From the NCBI GenBank assembly GCA_033439795.1, contig JAUTDP010000001.1, forward strand, positions 2,666,001 through 2,730,000: a stretch of DNA of 64,000 nt. Reading direction: 5' to 3'. Origin of the DNA: Sordaria brevicollis (taxonomy: Eukaryota; Ascomycota; Sordariomycetes; Sordariales; Sordariaceae). Below are positions 27,101 to 37,434 of the stretch, piece by piece. Both the position numbers and the translations under genes were made by a program. The notes beneath the pieces are model-generated. The model did not search any database. It had not been told where the DNA came from and saw nothing but the letters and a program-made list of their open reading frames with translations. Numbering within the stretch: position 1 is the stretch's first letter; each line of letters opens with the position of its first letter.

Positions 27101-28608
27101 AAATAGAGAGGGAGGGGGTAAAATACCGACCTGCCTGCGGAGAACGTAAAATTATAAAAGAAAACCTGTTGGCTTGTTAGCGATTTTTTCCCAAACCCTA
27201 ATGTGTAAAGCCGCCCTAATATGGATGAAGGCTTGGTGTTAAGGGGAAGGTGCAGGTGACTCCAACCAGGCTGCTCTTGCCATAAAAGTGTGGCTGGATA
27301 TTCCAGCCTTGCACAAAGCCCAGGAAGGCTGGGGCTGGAGGTTCGTTGGGCAAATGATCGTGAGCGGGATGGGCGTGGCAATCAACGTACCAAAGCCGTG
27401 AGTGAAGTTCATAATATAGCGTGGTGTCGGATCGGGGTTCGGTGATAGTGGCAGTTTGGGCGATGAGTTATGGGATGAAAACGAGATTCAAGGTCCTGGG
27501 TGGGAAGAAAGGAGAGCTGGGAATGGATGCTGAATAATGAGAAGAGGGGAAGAGAAACGAAAGGTAATGAAGGCAGATATGAAGAGGAATCAGTGGCGTC
27601 TGGAGGTCGGCGGCCCCCGCCAGGCTTGCAGCCCGTCAAATGATCGCGAGCAGTATGAAAAATGCGGTCACGACGGGTACTTGAGTACTGTGCCAACGCC
27701 GGCCACCAACAACAAAAAGCAAGACGTGTCAGCGATGATCGTACCGGAAGAAAACGACGGATTGGAGAGGTCGAGAAGAGCATATAAGATGGAAGGATTG
27801 AACCGACAAGTCTGGGGATCCTCTGATCCAACTGGCCTACAGAACCCGCCCTGGTATGTCCAGGACCGTAGGAAGGAGGTATATGCTCTTGGAAGGGATG
27901 CCGTTGACGACGAAACAGGTACCTTAGTTAAGACGCTCTGAAGATAGTCCAAAGGCTAAGTGCCATTGTCTTTGACGCTCCTCGGCTTGGTGGTGATGTT
28001 GTCGACAATTCGAGTCTAAACCCAGTGGTTTATGCCAAGATCGTACCAGATCACCAGCATTCATGGGTGCAAAGAGCCACAACTCAGCGTCCTGCTGTGC
28101 TCCAGGGCATTGCTGTTTGCTTTCCTCGGCATTTCAGGATCGAGTTGGACCAGGGATACTCGTCGAGGCGAAGAAACGTCTTCAAGTTCCAAGCTTATCG
28201 CTAATTTGAGCCTTCCGACTTACTCTGCGGTGTTAATTAATTGGCTAAAGAAGCATCGGAAAAGACTTCAACTTGCCTTGCAGAATCAATTGCTCAAGGG
28301 GGAGGGGTGGGGGGTTGTTGGGAGAAAGGGAGCTTACACAGGTTTCGTTGCCTGAACTCCGACGATTGCCAGTAACATACCAAAATATCACCCACTACTA
28401 GAGATCCTGAGCCAGCGGGTATGGATACCAATTGCTATTTCTCCTACCGTAGGCTGTATGCGAACAAAATTTCCGAAAACGCCTGACGAATTCGACAAGA
28501 TCTCGAACCTAGTAACAGGCCTGTATATACTACTAAGGGATGTTAGCCCGTATCATACCGGCCCCGAAAGAATTCCCACTACTCACAGTCTTCCTCTCCC
28601 TCACTCTC
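18152..28608. other. Gene-sparse region, continued
   Basis: About 10.5 kb without a gene I can name. Short open frames exist on both strands, for example at 22478-22933 (+) and 25811-26206 (+), but none has a recognisable domain. A minus-strand candidate at 23275-23922 is listed separately. Short direct repeats (GGGTAGGCAA, two copies near 21100) and GC-rich patches near 18970-19090 and 19750-19930 are present. The base composition is not RIP-like. Confidence 0.4.
23275..23922 (-). pseudogene. Possible broken or short gene, two same-frame ORFs split by one TGA
   Basis: On the minus strand a frame with ATG at 23922 (MLADITRQLPQRDDD...) runs 72 codons to a TGA at 23706-23704. The same frame then continues open for about 142 codons to 23275. 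Upstream of the ATG the frame stays open for about 17 codons, beginning TGKSLVSAVLAKR, which resembles a P-loop tail without the required upstream glycines. Amino-acid composition of the first part is protein-like. It could be a decayed gene, an unspliced intron boundary, or chance. No domain is identified. Confidence 0.2.
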
Positions 28609-29668
28609 CTAATCAATCCTCGCCCTCTTACTCTCCCCCTGCTCATCCTTCTCTCCACCCTCACCACCAGCAGCCTCATCCTCCACATCCTCCCTCCTCC
28701 TCACCGTACCAGCACCCTCACCCAGCTCTTCACTAACACCAGCCTCCTCTTCTCCCTCCTCAACCATCTCATCCCCACCAATCCAGTTCCCGTCTGCATC
28801 AAAATACTCGTGTACGTTCTCCGCCGTGATCCACCCGCCACTACCAGGCATCGGCGGCGGCAAACCTCCCGAGCTCGAACCAGCAAACACGCCCTGGAAC
28901 CCCTCAATCGCGTCGCCCTCAAAGACTATCCTGTCGTCGTCGTACTCGTCGTCTTCGTCGCCTTCTTCGACGGGGTCGGGGTTGAGGTCGGAGCAGGCGG
29001 AGATGGCTTTATAGAGTTTTGTGGCTTCGTTGTCGGGTTGTTTCTTGCCGATTGTTGGTTCTGGCTCCGCGGCTTCGGTCTCGGTGGTAGCTTCGGTGGA
29101 GGAGGGAGCGGCGGGAGTAGGTGTGGGAGGAATGAGAGTGAGCTCGACGGTCTCAAAGTCATCGTCGTCGGCGCCGCCATCGGGGGAGAGCTCGAGCTGG
29201 AGGAAGACGGAAGGGTACTTGGTTTCGCCGGTGCCGATGGTCTTGATCGCGTGGATGCTAATCACGGGGTAGGGGATCTCGAAGCCGACTTCAGCGGAGG
29301 GGGAGAAGATTGTGAGGTTTCTGTGAAGGGAGGACCAAGTCAGTTTCGTCTTTGAGGACCTTGACGGTTAGAGGAGCCAATTAGACGTACTGGGAGTTAA
29401 CATAGAGATCAACTTTTTGCTCAACGGTCACCTCAGAGCCCTCGCTCAAAGCAGCGCCCTCAGGAGCTGTTGGTGCAGCCTCGAGGTCGGCAGGGAAGAA
29501 AGGCAGCTTGCCGCGCTGCGACTTGGGGATCCAGGCCTTTGCGCCGGTCGCATGGTAGTAGAGGACGGGCTTGCCGCCAAAGAATGACTCGGGAGTTTGC
29601 TGAAGATGTTCCTCGAGGGGCTTAAAGTCCGCAATCGCAGGCGGTGTCCGAATCGTGGTAGGTGCCAT
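28609..29668 (-). CDS. pICln-family protein (methylosome subunit, chloride conductance regulator homologue)
   Basis: pICln proteins bind Sm proteins and PRMT5-type methyltransferase and act as chaperones in snRNP assembly; the old name refers to a swelling-related chloride current. Exons on the minus strand are 29668-29391 and 29320-28609, with a 70-nt intron (GTACGT donor, TTCACAG acceptor), giving 329 residues. The PH-like fold region is visible: an N-terminal LYYHATGAKAWIP strand pair, then LYVNSQNLTIFSPS, then GFEIPYPVISIHAIK, the family's signature 'PYP-IS-HAI' segment, followed by FLQLEL. The C-terminal half is long and acidic, including an EEGDEDDEYDDD run and a WITAENVHEYFDADGNW segment. 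ATG 29668 is the first in-frame start. The gene is divergent from the small + strand gene at 30218, sharing about 550 bp. Confidence 0.85.
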
Positions 29669-30217
29669 CTTTGACTGCAGTGTCTGGTGGTGTTGAGTTG
29701 AAGTTACGTACAAGTTACGGTGCTACGGGCAAGACGCGACGAGCTATCGAGGTTGAAGCTGCCCTGGAGCTCCAGAAGCTCTGGGCGATCTTTTAGTGGG
29801 GTCCAATTGCTTCATTGTGGGGCTTATCAGCTTATCGTTCCCGCTGTGGAATGTACCCCTGTAAGCGTAGCTCCATCGGTGCTCATCATCGCTTCCTTGA
29901 CTCCAATTGCACCAAAACACCAAGCATCCCCGCGCATCCAAGTTCAACAACATTTGACATCGTTTCCCTAGAGCCGGACGGAACCTCGAACAAGACTTAC
30001 GATTCGATCCCTGTCTTTCCAATTAGCATAATCCTGATTAGTCCCAACCTACGACGTATCACACCTCGATTACACGGCACCCAAACACCGCGTCCATTCT
30101 CTCTGCCCTTGTCCCGGTCCAGTCCTCAAGGTCCTCCTCTTCCACCAAAAATAACCCCGTCCACCTCCATTCTCTCAGCCCTCGCAGCCTTCCAGGTTCC
30201 TCACCACCACCGCCAAA
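29669..30217. promoter_or_regulatory. Shared divergent promoter region
   Basis: The 549 bp between the ATGs of the pICln gene (-) and the small unrecognised gene (+). It must contain both 5' leaders and promoters unless one has a distant upstream exon. The + strand side becomes C/T/A-rich with few G from about 30050 to the ATG, as is common in Neurospora leaders. No specific factor site is assigned. Confidence 0.5.
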
Positions 30218-31009
30218 ATGCACGACAACCGTAAGCCTTTCAACCTACCATCCTCCCCAATTCTCATCTGCTCCTACACCAGCACCCCTCGCTGACCTGC
30301 TCTCTAAGGAACACACCCCCTCCTCCAACAACTCCCCCTAACCGTTTCCCCCTTCATCTCCCTCCCCTCCTCCGCCACACTTCCCTACACCTACAAACCC
30401 ATGCCCTCCGCCCTCCCACCATCTACCTCCGGCGTCGGCGTCACCAGCAACTATCCCTCCCCCGAAGGCACCACCAACGGCAACGGCAACAGCGACGCAG
30501 CAACATCCACATCGGCGAGCACTTCTTCGTCTATACAAAAACCAAAATACATCATCTCCCCCTCCTCGGGCCACGCCGCCCATCCAGACGACATCATCGC
30601 CTCGTGCCAGGCTCTCCAGGCGCACGTCGCCAAGCTACAATCGGACGCGGGCGCGGAACTGAAGGCGCTGGAGGAGAGGATCAAGAAGAGGGAGTTGGCT
30701 GAGAAGAGACGGATGGCGCCCGGGTGGCTGGATAGTGAGGCTAGGCTGTTGGAGCCAGAGCGGAAGGGGGGGAACTCTAATTCGGGGAATGGAGGGAGCT
30801 TGTTGGATGCGCAAGATGGCGAGGGCGACGAGCACCAGGGAGCAAACGAGGGGAAGGATGGGGGCATCGCCGGGTTGACTCAGCGGTTCGGCGGGCAAGG
30901 TTTTGGCCTAGGGCAGCCAGGGCACGGGACACCAAGCGAGATGGCGGTGCCAGATCAAGGAGAGGAACTGGATAAGGCGTTCGGGGTGGTCGGGATGGGT
31001 CAAAGGTGA
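30218..31009 (+). CDS. Small unrecognised protein with coiled-coil and conserved-looking APGWLD segment
   Basis: Exons 30218-30230 and 30309-31009; a 78-nt intron (GTAAGC donor, GCTGAC branch, CTCTAAG acceptor) gives 237 residues beginning MHDNRTHPLLQQLPLTVSPF. Exon 1 codes only four residues plus one base, a tiny first exon of the kind common in fungal genes. A low-complexity Ser/Thr/Asn/Gly stretch covers about residues 45-85. After it, a charged helical segment (about 95-140) starts HPDDIIASCQALQAHV, has a likely coiled coil, and ends in EKRRMAPGWLDSEARLLEPER. The tail is Gly- and acid-rich. The helical segment plus APGWLD looks like a conserved core, but I cannot name the family. Divergent from the pICln gene. 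Confidence 0.7.
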
Positions 31010-32949
31010 TGTTGTGATTGCTCTGGAGATGGCTTCGCATTATGGAAATATGGAATCACGTCTCCCTATGTGGTCATGTTCCTAGTGGTTGGGCAAGGGG
31101 CACCTTGGTCCCTTTTATGCGTTAAAGCTGAGGTATAAGACACCCGGCAAAAGGCACATATGCTTGCGCAAACTCGAGCCGACACCAGATGGGAAAAGAG
31201 AGTGGAGGTTGCACCGTCTTAGGGTGTGCATGTCAAAAGGCACGGCAGGACTGCCAATTCATAAATGTAATCAGATCTGAGTTTTTGGTGCTTAACTGTG
31301 AGGTACAGGCAACGGTATTGCTCCTCTAGAAAGCCTTAGTTACGGTCGCCATTGACACTCGTACTAATGCGCCTCCCCCGTGGGCTACAGACACAACAAG
31401 ATACCAACAGCACAAAACTCCCTTCAACATTCCCAGCAGACCCATAGGATCTGCCCGTACGCGTACCAATACCAGCTCCTCCTGAATAATGCAAGTAGTC
31501 TTTGGGTGATTTTTGCAAGTCCTTTTTTGTTCTGCGTCTAAGGGGATGTTTTTCGCCACGGGTGTGACATGTGAAAGCGATCCGATTATCGGCAAAGCAG
31601 TGGTGCCGTGTTAGCCGTCCCTCCTAAACTAGGGCCCAAAGAAACAGGAATCGAACCTGCCCAGCTTACACAGCGGCACTCCTTGAGAATCCGACCCGGC
31701 GCCATCCGCAAAAACTTAAAGAATGACGCCCAGGTCCCGGGCCAAGACACTTGGTCCCCGGAAGATGGTTGTTCGATGGTTCGATATTGGTGGTGTCTTT
31801 GGGGTCTCAAATCCGTGCCAAAGAGGCGCCAGCTGATCTCGCGCGGCGACGGCCGCTGAGGGTGACCATAGCTGCGGAAAGACACTTTGCACGCCAGCTA
31901 TTGGTTTCGCGAACCAAACTCCACATCGCGACCGTGTGAACAGCAGTCGGGAAATGATTGATTACCCAGGTGGAGTAGTCCGCGAAGGTTCCCCCGGGGT
32001 ACCTTAGTCCTGTCGAATATAGCCACTGTGATTCGGGTGATCAGGCCGTCATTGTGGCTATGACAGGACTCTCAAGGTTGCGTCTCTGCGTTTGCTCTCT
32101 GAATGAACTTTTCCAATGTGGCAGTCGACCCTCTGGGCCATCTGCATTCATTCAGATACCCGAGCGGCACCGCGTGGAGGTGCAGAGGCCGACTTCGCCG
32201 CCCTCACACATGATGGAAAATGAGGATGGTGCTGAAAGATGGTTGTGAAACTGTCATCAAGATTGCGCCACAGGAAGGACTGAGGCGACAGTGCTGGTTG
32301 AGGGCGTAAAGGAACAGACGATGTTTGAGCGGAGGTCGAAAGGCGGAGGGGAGCGAAATTTATAGCAGAGGCGGAGATGTGCGGGTGGAGTGAATGGCTA
32401 AAGTGAATGGCTAAAGTGATTGAAGGAACGGCTGGAAAGAGTAGAGTGCTTGTTTGGTGATGAAAAGAAGAAAACAAATTGGCCAAACGGAGGTGGGGAG
32501 CCCAGAATATATACCTCTACGCCAAAAATCCAATGCTTGGTCCCCCACCTTGCGTCAAGGTCTTTGGGCCTGCACCGCACGTGTCTTTGCTGAGTGCTGT
32601 TGCCTTCGTCAGTCTCTCGCTTCGTTCCCGGGCGGAAAGCCGAGGGAGACCCATGCCCTTCCTTTTGCCAGAAGACGTGCTTTCTGTAAAGTCTTGGAGC
32701 TCCGAGTCCTTCCTGTCCTGCGTGAAGTTATGATGATCTGTGGACTTGCTCGACGGGAGTCAGTTCATTGTCGCGTCAGGCCGCTGAAGTCGGAAAGCTC
32801 AGACCACCCAAATGCCCGCCCGAAGCAGGGGGTCACGAGCGGGGCATTCGGTTCAGCAGCACCGGGTCTTGGCAGCGGGAACCAAGCATCCGCGGCGGGC
32901 ATGCTGCTGCTTGCGAGGTCCACACTTGCCGCGTCACGAAATTTACTGG
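31010..32949. other. Intergenic, no gene recognised
   Basis: About 1.9 kb between the small gene and the MITE. Open frames on both strands are short and overlapping. A perfect B-box-like 11-mer lies on the minus strand at 31647-31657, but no tRNA cloverleaf forms around it. An imperfect inverted repeat (GGGCCAAG with CTTGGTCC) lies near 31740-31760. Confidence 0.45.
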
Positions 32950-32951
32950 TA

Positions 32952-33272
32952 CAGTAATTACCCCTGTTCGTGCAACTAATCCGGGCGGCCAGCTGAGTTG
33001 CATTTAGAGGGTGTGTTGCACGAAGGGGAACATGCCAAGACCAATTCGCTCCCTCTGGCTGGGCCTCTCAGGGTACTCAGTTGCTAGTGGAGCCTTAAAA
33101 GCCCACCTAAACTCAGCGCCTACAAATGCAACTCCAGCAAAATTGGCGGCCATTTGAGTTGCATTTAGCAGTTTTGCACTTGGCCATATAAAATAATTGC
33201 GGCCGGCCATCTTGTTGCATTTAGAGGGTGTTTTGCACGAAAGGGTGCTTGCACGAACAGGGGTAATTACTG
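32952..33272. mobile_element. MITE, 321 bp, Tc1/mariner-like ends, TA target duplication
   Basis: The ends are perfect 24-bp inverted repeats: the left end begins CAGTAATTACCCCTGTTC at 32952, and the right end at 33249-33272 is its exact reverse complement. TA dinucleotides flank both sides (32950-32951 and 33273-33274). There is no coding capacity. Inside are two imperfect direct copies of about 45 bp (32984-33029 and 33199-33245) sharing GTTGCATTTAGAGGGTG, a third partial copy at 33156-33180, and an inverted partner AAATGCAACTC at 33124-33134. TA duplication fits Tc1/mariner/pogo-type transposases acting in trans. It shows no RIP-type mutation. It ends 206 bp before the MFAP1 start codon. 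Confidence 0.9.
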
Positions 33273-33478
33273 TACAACGTACTGCATGTCGTATCGTACT
33301 CAGCTTGACCTGTTGCAACTGTAACTCAAGTTCCCAATCATCATTCTGCACCCCAATTTCTTCCATCCATCTTTTTGCTTCGCTGTCTGTACCGCAACCC
33401 TCACCAGCAGCGCAGCATCTTGCATTGCCAACAGATTCGAAAGTCAGTCCTACACGCCCACATCGATCGCCGCCCAAC

Positions 33479-35062
33479 ATGCCGCCAAAGAGCATGACGG
33501 CCAACCCGGTCAAGGCACCGCGTTACCGCGCCGGCAAGCCCACCGGCGTCGACTCCGAGTCCGAATCCGACAACGACGGTTCCGAAATCGAGGAAGAAGC
33601 CCCGAAAAAGCCGCCGACTCGGAAGGCGCCAGCGCCCAAGTTCGCCAACGCAGCAGGTCCCGGCCGTATCATCAGCCGTGGCAACGATGGCAAGATCAAC
33701 CTGAAAGCAGCCGGGATAGGTAGCAGCAGCATTGGCCAAGACGATGAAGAAGAAGAAAAGAAGCGACGGGCGGCAGCTGCCAAGGTGCGCATTGCGGCCG
33801 AACAAAAGGCGAGAGAGGAAGGGTTCGTGACAGAGGAGGAGGAAGAAGAAAGCGGCAGCGAGGAAGAAGGATCATCCGAGGAGGAGGAGGAGAGCTCAGA
33901 AGAAGAGGAAGCACCAAGGCGGCTGATGCTGCGACCAAAGTTTATTCGTAAGGCCGACCGCGAAGCAGGGGTAACCGCATCCAACTCGACCGCAGCAAAG
34001 GAGAAAAAGAAGCCGACACCCGAAGAAGACGAGGCAGCTGCCGAAGAGGCCCGCCGCCGCGCTGCCGACGAGCTTGTTGAAGAACAAATTAAAAAAGACC
34101 TTGCCGCACGCGCGGCCGGCAAGAAGCACTGGGACGACGACACGGACCCCGAAGACGATCAGATCGACGACACGGATGACATCGACCCCGAAGCCGAATA
34201 CGCTGCCTGGAAGCTGCGCGAGCTGAAGCGTGTGCGTCGCGAGCGTGAGGCGATCGAGGCCAAGGAGAAGGAACTGGCAGAGATCGAGCGCCGGAGGAAC
34301 CTTACCGAAGAGGAACGTCGGGCCGAAGACGAGAAACATCTACAGCAGCAAAAGGAGGAGAAGGAGGGCAAGGGCAAGATGGCGTACATGCAAAAGTATT
34401 TCCACAAGGGTGCTTTCTACCAGGATGAGAGCAAGGAGATGGGTCTGGACAAGCGAGACATCATGGGCGCGAGGTTCGCGGACGATGTCAAGAACCGGGA
34501 GCTGTTGCCCAAGGCGCTGCAGCTGAGAGACATGACCAAGCTGGGAAGAAAGGGCGCGACCAAGTACAGAGATCTCAAGAGCGAGGATACGGGACAGTGG
34601 GGCCGACTGCATGATAACAGGCCGGGGAGGGAGTTTGACAGGTTTGGAGACGAAAGATTTCAGCCTGATGACTCGCATAGGGATCGCTACAGGGATAGGG
34701 GCGGTGATGGGCCGAAGGGCTCGAACGCTATTCCTCTGGGCGATCGCAAGAGCGCCCCTGAGAGGTCAAGGTATGACGACAGGTCGCGTGGTGAGGATCG
34801 GTATAAGGGTGATAGGGACCGTGATCGCGAGAGAGACCGTTCACGAGACCGTTACCGTGACAGGGACGGCGACAGGGACCGCTACCGGGATAGGGATAGT
34901 GGGCGGGACCGTGACAGACGTCGCGATGATGATTACAGGGAGAGGCGCCGGTCGCCGTCTCCAAGACGTGATCGTGACCGCGACCACGGTGAGCGGAGGA
35001 AACGGCCACCGTCCCGAGATCGGCACGAGAGCGACAAACGAAGAAGGTTGGATGCTAGGTAG
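33479..35062 (+). CDS. MFAP1-family spliceosomal protein with RD-rich tail
   Basis: MFAP1 homologues belong to the spliceosome (tri-snRNP/B complex) and act in pre-mRNA splicing in the nucleus. One uninterrupted exon of 527 residues from the ATG at 33479; the frame is open further upstream through the MITE, but MPPKSMTANPVKAPRYRAGKP is the natural family-like N-terminus. An acidic Glu/Ser run at about 115-145 precedes RRLMLRPKFIRKADR. The conserved core follows (about 170-365): DIDPEAEYAAWKLRELKR, then RRNLTEEERR, then MAYMQKYFHKGAFYQD, then DTGQWG. From about residue 395 the tail is dominated by Arg-Asp dipeptides with an RRRSPSPRR patch, an RD/RS-like domain. It is convergent with the Pol alpha B gene, with 243 bp between the stop codons. 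Confidence 0.88.
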   Translation: MPPKSMTANPVKAPRYRAGKPTGVDSESESDNDGSEIEEEAPKKPPTRKAPAPKFANAAGPGRIISRGNDGKINLKAAGIGSSSIGQDDEEEEKKRRAAAAKVRIAAEQKAREEGFVTEEEEEESGSEEEGSSEEEEESSEEEEAPRRLMLRPKFIRKADREAGVTASNSTAAKEKKKPTPEEDEAAAEEARRRAADELVEEQIKKDLAARAAGKKHWDDDTDPEDDQIDDTDDIDPEAEYAAWKLRELKRVRREREAIEAKEKELAEIERRRNLTEEERRAEDEKHLQQQKEEKEGKGKMAYMQKYFHKGAFYQDESKEMGLDKRDIMGARFADDVKNRELLPKALQLRDMTKLGRKGATKYRDLKSEDTGQWGRLHDNRPGREFDRFGDERFQPDDSHRDRYRDRGGDGPKGSNAIPLGDRKSAPERSRYDDRSRGEDRYKGDRDRDRERDRSRDRYRDRDGDRDRYRDRDSGRDRDRRRDDDYRERRRSPSPRRDRDRDHGERRKRPPSRDRHESDKRRRLDAR

Positions 35063-35305
35063 CCTGCCATGTCTACCTGCGGCCGCGTTGAGTTTTCATG
35101 GTCCTCCTTGCAGAGATATTGATGTATGCAGTATCACCACGCTGGATGTCCATAATTCTTTTCCATTCCGACGTCAAACCCCATGGTTGCCTATATCCTA
35201 ATTCCAATACCAATCATAGTTCGAACCAGAACCGGAACCTCCCATTTTCACATCATTCGAGACATTTCTACTTATGTACGAACGCCAACTCTAATATCCT
35301 CCCAG

Positions 35306-37434
35306 CTAGATCCGGGTAACCTCCACCCTCGCCCTCTCAAAGACCCTATGGGCAACCATACCACCCGGCGCAGCATCCGCCTCTGACAGAGTTGGCGGAT
35401 ACAGCGTCATCCTGGCATACGTACCCGCTCGCTTGCGTTGTGACAGATACCCAGGGTTAATGACCAACACGCTTTCAATGACCTAGATAACACAAAAGTT
35501 AGCAACTTGCACATCTTATCCACAAGTTGAACTACAACACAAAAAAAAACATACCTTTGCAAAAGGCGGCATCGCACTCGGCACCACCAACACATCCGGG
35601 CGGACATTGACCATCTCGCCCAGCTTCAAATAACTAACATCCAGCATCGCACCGGGGGCCGCCTGTCCATCGCCAACCGCCTGCCTGCCCGTCTTGGGCA
35701 GTTTCGTGCGGTCTGTCGGCGGGAACAGCGGGAAGTAATGTCTCTGCTCGATCAGATACCTCGCCGCTCTCGACAAAGCATTAGGATCCTCCACGGCGCC
35801 GCCGACCAGCTCCTCGTGTTTCAGCTCCCAGAGCGCGTCCTGACTGCTGATCCCGACCACCGTCTCGTTGAGGCTGAGCGTCATGGGGTTGCCGATGATT
35901 TTGATACTCTTGTGCAGACCCAATTCTTTGCGTGAGAAGGCGTCTTGGGGCCAGGAGACGTGCTTGTCGATTACATCGCGGACTGAGGGGACGAGGAGGA
36001 TGGTGACGTGTGGGTTGGCGGATACGAGTCGGTTTAGGGCGGGTGAGATGAGGTATTTGAAGACTGTGCTCATGGTTGCGGAGTCGGGGTCGTAGACGGC
36101 TTCTTCGGGGAGGTCGAAGTCGCCTGAAGCGATGAGAGGATGCTCGGCGTCGATGAAGGGGCCGGCGAGGACGACGGCGTCGGCGTAGGTGTCGGCTGCT
36201 TCGTTGATGAGGGTGTGGAGAGGCTCGAAGTCGAGGTTGTCGTCGGCTGTGTAAGGGCCGGAGGCGAAGATGATGTTGAGAGGCATGGGGTTCTCGTCGT
36301 CGGTGTCCATGGCATCGGGGCCGCCGCGTAGCCTTTCGCGGTGTGCGGCCATGGTCTCAAAGGTGGAGGCAGCGTTGGGCATTAGGGGCATGCGCAAAAC
36401 CTGGCTGATCAAGAACTCGCGCCCTGTGGTGTTGGTTCCGCGCAATGCCACGATCTGTCCGGGGAAGAACTGGTAACCTCTGATCTTGCTGACGTTTAGG
36501 GGCACTCGGAAACCGCCGCCCGTCCTCCGCGAGGTCTCTAGTACCAGGGAAGCGGCGTTGAGCTTTCCTTCGGACGAATCAGACGCGATGCGCCCGACTG
36601 CCACGATCTCTGTAGTACTTTGCAAAGCTGCACTGCCGAATGCAGATTCCTCCAAGTTGTGATGTTCCTGTACCAAGACGGTGAATTCGTCTATCCTGTC
36701 GTCCAAGATTTCTGATGTTTCGGAGAGCTTCATTGCTAGTGGCTTGTAGCCCAACTTCTTCTGATCCGAGGCGGCTGTAAGTTTGATTCGGGACTCGCCA
36801 AAGGGGGCGATGGGAGGTTCGGGGGCAGGAAGGTTTTCGTTGAGGATTTCGATCACTTCGCCGGCGTTCTGTCTGTCCTTGAAAGAAGATGCTCTGAGAA
36901 CTGTTAGCAAGAAAACACCCAAGGGGACTTGATCTTGACATACGGAATAGCACCCATAGCATCTAGTTGCGCCTCAAGCTTCATCGGTGAGCTTACGGGC
37001 TCGTTCTTCAGACGGGATCCAATCGGTGTACCCATTGGTGTTTTCCTGGCCGAACCAAGCTTCGCTGCTCGTCGAGCGGCCGGTGTTGTAAGCCCATCGA
37101 GCATACCAAATACATCGCTGTTGTTCCTCGCTCCTGGTCTTGGTGTTCCTCCCAATTTCTTTTCGCACTTGACTTGTTCGAGCGCCTGCGCCCGGTTTGC
37201 TCGTTCTAGTGTATCCTGTAGATCCTGTTTGAACCTGCGAACTGTACCCATGGTCATCTTGGGCTGGTCCATGTCCATCTTGATGCAGTATGACTCCCAC
37301 TTGAAGAACATATCCTGGACGCCGAGTTCGTGTAGGCGCATGATCGATTGGAGTTCGTAAATAACATCGGGTGACAGCTCGGCGTTGGCTGTGCCGAAGC
37401 GCTCGTTGAGCTCGGCCACGACTGGATCGGCCAT
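35306..37434 (-). CDS. pol12: DNA polymerase alpha B subunit (primase complex)
   Basis: Non-catalytic subunit that tethers DNA polymerase alpha-primase at replication origins in the nucleus. Exons on the minus strand are 37434-36944, 36893-35555 and 35482-35306, giving 668 residues. The introns are 50 nt (GTATGT donor, TTCTCAG acceptor) and 72 nt (GTATGT donor, GCTAAC branch, ATCTAG acceptor), and all phases close. The N-terminal helical domain starts MADPVVAELNERFG. An OB-fold region includes GQIVALRGTNTTGREFLISQ (about 310-330). The inactive phosphoesterase domain includes LNIIFASGPYT, AVVLAGPFIDAEHP (about 403-416), LLVPSVRD and IIGNPMTLSLNE. The last exon gives VIESVLVINPGYLSQRKRAG, the typical family ending. 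The yeast name Pol12 is used as the symbol. It is divergent from the Sec14-like gene, with 841 bp between start codons. Confidence 0.93.

Noticed and set aside
31647..31657. tRNA gene on the minus strand (perfect GGTTCGATTCC B box)
   Set aside because: No matching acceptor stem, D arm or convincing anticodon stem can be built on either side, even allowing an intron, and no T-run terminator follows.
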